Positions 60,616 through 64,000 of a DNA stretch of 64,000 nt are shown in pieces (the stretch's first letter is position 1; every line of letters starts with the position of its first letter). The position numbers and the translations under genes were made by a program. This DNA is from Gordionus sp. m RMFG-2023. Lineage: Eukaryota > Nematomorpha > Gordioida > Chordodea > Parachordodidae. The notes below the pieces were generated by a model that was not told where the DNA came from, ran no database searches, and saw only the letters and a list, made by a program, of their open reading frames with translations. Where the stretch lies: contig NC_088779.1 in assembly GCF_954871325.1 (NCBI RefSeq), positions 16,122,846 through 16,186,845 of the forward strand, written 5' to 3'.

Positions 60616-62049
60616 TAAAAAAATTCTTTTTTTAAAAATTATCATGAATTATTTTTATTTTATTATTTCCCTTCTTTTAATTATATATTTTTATATAGAT
60701 TTAAGATCATTTATAGTCAGAATAACTTATATTTTTAAAATTAATATAAACATGATATAAATTTTTAAAATAAAGAATTTTAATTTTCTTTAACCATTAA
60801 AATGTGATTATTTGTAATTTATATAAGTCTATTTGTTCGAATCAATTTTGAATACAGCTTACTTTTTAAAAAATAATAAAATATGATTTTAAAATATATT
60901 TTTAAAAAAAATCATTAAAATTTTTTTTTTATAAAATAATAATACGCCAACTTGAGATTTAATATTATTCAAATTTAAAATGCAATTGGATTTAAACTAT
61001 TTATTATTAGATAAAAGGAAATTCAACTATTAATGTATATTCCTTTATTATTGAATATATATAATAATTTAATTTTTATAAGTTATTTATATAATAGGAA
61101 AATAAATCTCACTACAATTAATAGAGAATATAATAAAAATTTTTACCTAAGAATTTGCATTTTACATTGGCATTTGCAGCTTAGTCAAACCCTTAAGAAC
61201 ACTGCATTTTATATATTTCGAGTTCAGGATTGGAACCGAAAAACATCTTTATTCTCTTTTATTACTTAAAATTCTATCCAACCCGACATTTTATTAATAT
61301 GTTGAGGACCTGGCTACTAAAAAAAGACTAAGCCTTTTTAACGAGGTTTGAAATTCGAGAAAAAATTTATAAATATCTTAATCTTAATTTATACTAAGGG
61401 AGATTAGATATAAACGCATGAATGATTTTAAATTAATTTTATATTATGAAGGCCAACCCCAACCATTAATACATTAAATTACGATCTATCTATAATTTTA
61501 TGTGAAAGTGAATTTTAATAATATGTAGAATATATTTATTGATAAATAACGGACTTCCTAAGTATTTGATAACCATATTCAATTTATATATTATAGAAAT
61601 TTTATACAAATTCGGACCACCTAAGCTCTAGACCCTACTATTTACTGCTATTTAATATTATAGTCTTAAGAAATTTCAATTACCTTATATTTGATATTGT
61701 TTATAAATTTTGCATATTTTTTACTTTGTAATTAGACCTTTTTGTAAAAATTCTTTCTTTTAAATTTATTTAATGACCTTTTATATTTTCCTAATTTTCG
61801 TAAATGTTAATTTAATTTAAGGACGAATTTGTAAAAATTAACTTTAAATTGTATATATGTAAATAGTATTAAAATAATAATATATATAGCTGTAAATCTT
61901 TCAATATCTTCAGTAGTAATAGTAATAAAAATAAAAGTAAAATCAAATAAAAGTTTTCAAAATATATTTTTTTCTTTACCTGCCTTCCATGAATATAACA
62001 GATACTAATATCAAATTTTTATTTTTTAACCCATCTCCGGACCTAATCC
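60616..62049. other. No recognisable gene
   Basis: Long AT-rich stretch with homopolymer runs and short chance frames. Nothing supported. Confidence 0.55.
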
Positions 62050-62400
62050 AACGCACTAAGAGATAGTGAATAAAAAATATTTTAATTATCTTCTATTTAT
62101 AGTCATATCAATATTTTGTGTTGATAAAAAATTTCTTTACCTTCCAAGACCTAGAGCTCATTTGGAATTTAATTATTATTACAATCAAAAGATCGTTTTA
62201 TTTGATACCCATATCAAAAAAATTATTTTTTGCCTCCCCCATTTACCCACCCCCCAGACCAAGTCATACCACCCATCAAGACCAAGAATGAAGACTTTCA
62301 GTCAAAAGATATGAAAATGAGCTATTATTTAATAACCATATCGATATAATATTTTGATAAAAATATTCCTGACCCCCCAGACCTAGACTAGCCCATTAAG
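62050..62400 (+). repeat. Dispersed repeat C, second locus
   Basis: Shares ttttatttgatacccatatc, agaccaagtcatacc, agaccaagaatgaagacttt and aaaatattcctgacccccc(a)gacctaga with 13372-13820. Two modules here, three there. Confidence 0.75.
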
Positions 62401-62539
62401 GGGGAGAGATTGACCTTCAATTGAATAGATCTTTTGATTAGCTATCGATTGATGCCATATATTAGACACATCTTATTTCATAAGGCCAAAAAAACATTGA
62501 AAATTTATAAATAACAATATAAAATCGATTAAAACGTGA

Positions 62540-62660
62540 TAATACTTATTATCATTCCTTAACTTATAACCCTAATTTTTTTAATTATCCCTTTAAAACC
62601 CGTGATGATCCCGGACAGTTCTGATCCCTTTAAAAATTACGACATATGTCATATATATAA
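62540..62660 (+). repeat. Dispersed repeat D, second locus
   Basis: Shares gatcccgga, tccctttaaaaattacg and catatgt with 16405-16520. At both loci it lies downstream of repeat C in the same orientation, suggesting one element with C and D as parts. Confidence 0.6.
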
Positions 62661-63768
62661 AGGAACTCCACTACAAAGAATTAGAAATTTTAATTAAGTA
62701 TAAAATATTAACTATTTTGCAAAATATTACCTTGTTACCTACCACTAACTTTGTAATTATTTATATAAATTAATTATAAGAATTATTAGGGGGATTAAGC
62801 CAATTCATAATCCCGCTGAAGGTCGGTCGGTCGGCAAATTTTTTTTTTTAGCAATTTTAATATTTTCTCCCCAATTTTCATATTTCACCTGCAAAATACT
62901 AAATTTCTCCCCCAATTTAATAATTAAGACCTAGCAACCCTGGTCGAGCTATGAACAGCCGATGCAGTTCTCTAGTAAGCATTAAATAAGTTTCAAATAT
63001 TTTGTGATGCAATTTTTTTCCATTCTTCTAGTGGGACTGTATTCATTGTTTCTCTGGATATATTATTTTAGTATTTTTAGATTTACATAAAAAATAAAAG
63101 ACAAAAGCGTTAATTATTAGAGTATAGTATAATAAAATATTTTTGGACGGGGTTAATAGTGGAAGGGGAAGGGTAAGTGAAAGGAGAAAAAGGTAAAGGA
63201 GGAAAAATAAATGGTAATTTTTTAAAAAAGGTCTACGAAAATTTTATTAGGAAAGAAGCAAAAAAATTTAATTTTAAACTAAACTATCAAAAACCGGTGG
63301 GAAATATAAGAGCCGCCAAAAAAAGATTTCATTTTGGCAGAAAATAAATATTGATATAAATTTTGGAAATTAGATAGAAAACATTAGAAAACAAAAACAT
63401 GATTTGAAAGTATAAAATCCTGTTCTCGAAAAGAATAATAGAATTGCTAATATTTTCGATTTCTCTCTGAAAACATAATACGGACTAAATTAATAAAATT
63501 AAAGAAATTTTAAAAATTTTGGGATTCTCGATAAGAATGATACAAACAAATTCGTTCAAAAATAACAATAAATATTTTTAAAAATTTTAAAAATTTTAGG
63601 AGTGAAGTCTTAAATCCAAAAAGTTTAAGAAAAACGAGAAGGATTGATAGGCAAATTTTTTTTCAAATATGGGCAGAACTATAAAGGGATAAAAAAACAC
63701 TAAAAAAATTATCGAGGGAGTGATCTAACTATATTTTACAAAGGTCAAGAAAAGTAATATATAGCTAA
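62661..63768. other. No recognisable gene; purine-rich tract
   Basis: AT-rich DNA with a short ggtcggtcggtcgg run near 62821-62834 and a purine-only-biased strand at about 63155-63215 (ggaaggggaagggtaag...). No coding evidence. Confidence 0.5.
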
Positions 63769-64000
63769 ATCGTATCACATCAATACCGCGAATAATTTAT
63801 GGCGAAATGCATTATGGAATGTTGATTACATCGAAAAGATATTATAGCTACATTATCGCGAATGCATTATCACATTACCGCCAATGCATTACAGTGAATG
63901 TATTATGCATTATCGCGAATGCATCAAATTACCACGAATGCTTCATTGCGAATGAGCGCGAATGCATTAGCGTGAATGTTTTACCGCGAAATTATTATCG
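63769..64000 (+). repeat. Left terminal repeat of a second A-type element (cut by window end)
   Basis: ATCGTATCACATCAATACCGCGAA resembles ATCGTATCAGGTCAATTCAGCGAA at the left end of A (shown here with gaps ignored). It is followed by about 14 degenerate tatCGCGAAtgcat units. The orientation is the same as 1944-2235, so the rest of the element should lie to the right of the window. Confidence 0.7.

Noticed and set aside
61033-62314. Small open frames at 61033-61269 and 62066-62314
   Set aside because: Composition is typical of chance frames in AT-rich DNA, and the second lies in dispersed repeat C.

Overview
This is an AT-rich (roughly 80%) eukaryotic stretch with no recognisable host gene. 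Everything identifiable is mobile or repetitive DNA. The families present (a pogo/Tigger element with an intron, two hAT lineages, a Tc1/IS630-type element, a Sola-like element, a Ty3/Gypsy LTR retrotransposon and LINEs) and the short GT-AG introns of 40-42 bp point to an invertebrate animal, possibly an arthropod. The sequence alone does not settle the taxon. The region looks like heterochromatin.

The main structure (1,934-41,570) is a set of nested foldback-type elements. Outer element 'A' starts and ends with about 250-290 bp of degenerate short repeats around TCGCGAA. Moving inward it has a unique arm of about 400 bp, then a satellite of about 115 bp per unit ('satA'), and a core of about 330 bp at 10.2-10.5 kb where the orientation flips. 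SatA has been hit by a pogo element (3,388-6,241, TA duplication), a hAT element (6,921-9,658, 8-bp duplication GTATTGCT) and a 6.6-kb block bounded by IS630/Tc1-type termini (11,101-17,657, TA duplication). A's right arm is split by a second giant foldback-type element, 'B' (18,399-41,173, 22,775 bp). B has the 10-bp duplication AAAGTAATCC at both ends, long terminal inverted repeats, and about 140 direct plus about 7 inverted copies of a 146-bp satellite ('satB'). With all insertions removed, A would be about 4.7 kb. A third A-type terminus begins near 63,769 and runs off the window. Inverted satA at 1-180 may belong to yet another copy.

The right part (41.6-64 kb) is a TE graveyard: a short MITE (43.2-43.5 kb), a LINE fragment (about 46.8 kb), a broken hAT gene that appears to be split by a Ty3/Gypsy fossil (48,084-57,030, minus strand), and a Sola-like DNA transposon (52,560-55,242) inside that fossil. 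A decayed LINE follows (58.3-60.6 kb, plus strand), then dispersed repeat families shared with the composite block at 13-16.5 kb.

Inferred order of events: A inserted first. Pogo, hAT, the IS630-type block and B then landed in A. Independently, the Gypsy element landed in a hAT copy and was later hit by the Sola-like element. The long stretches between these elements hold no supported gene.
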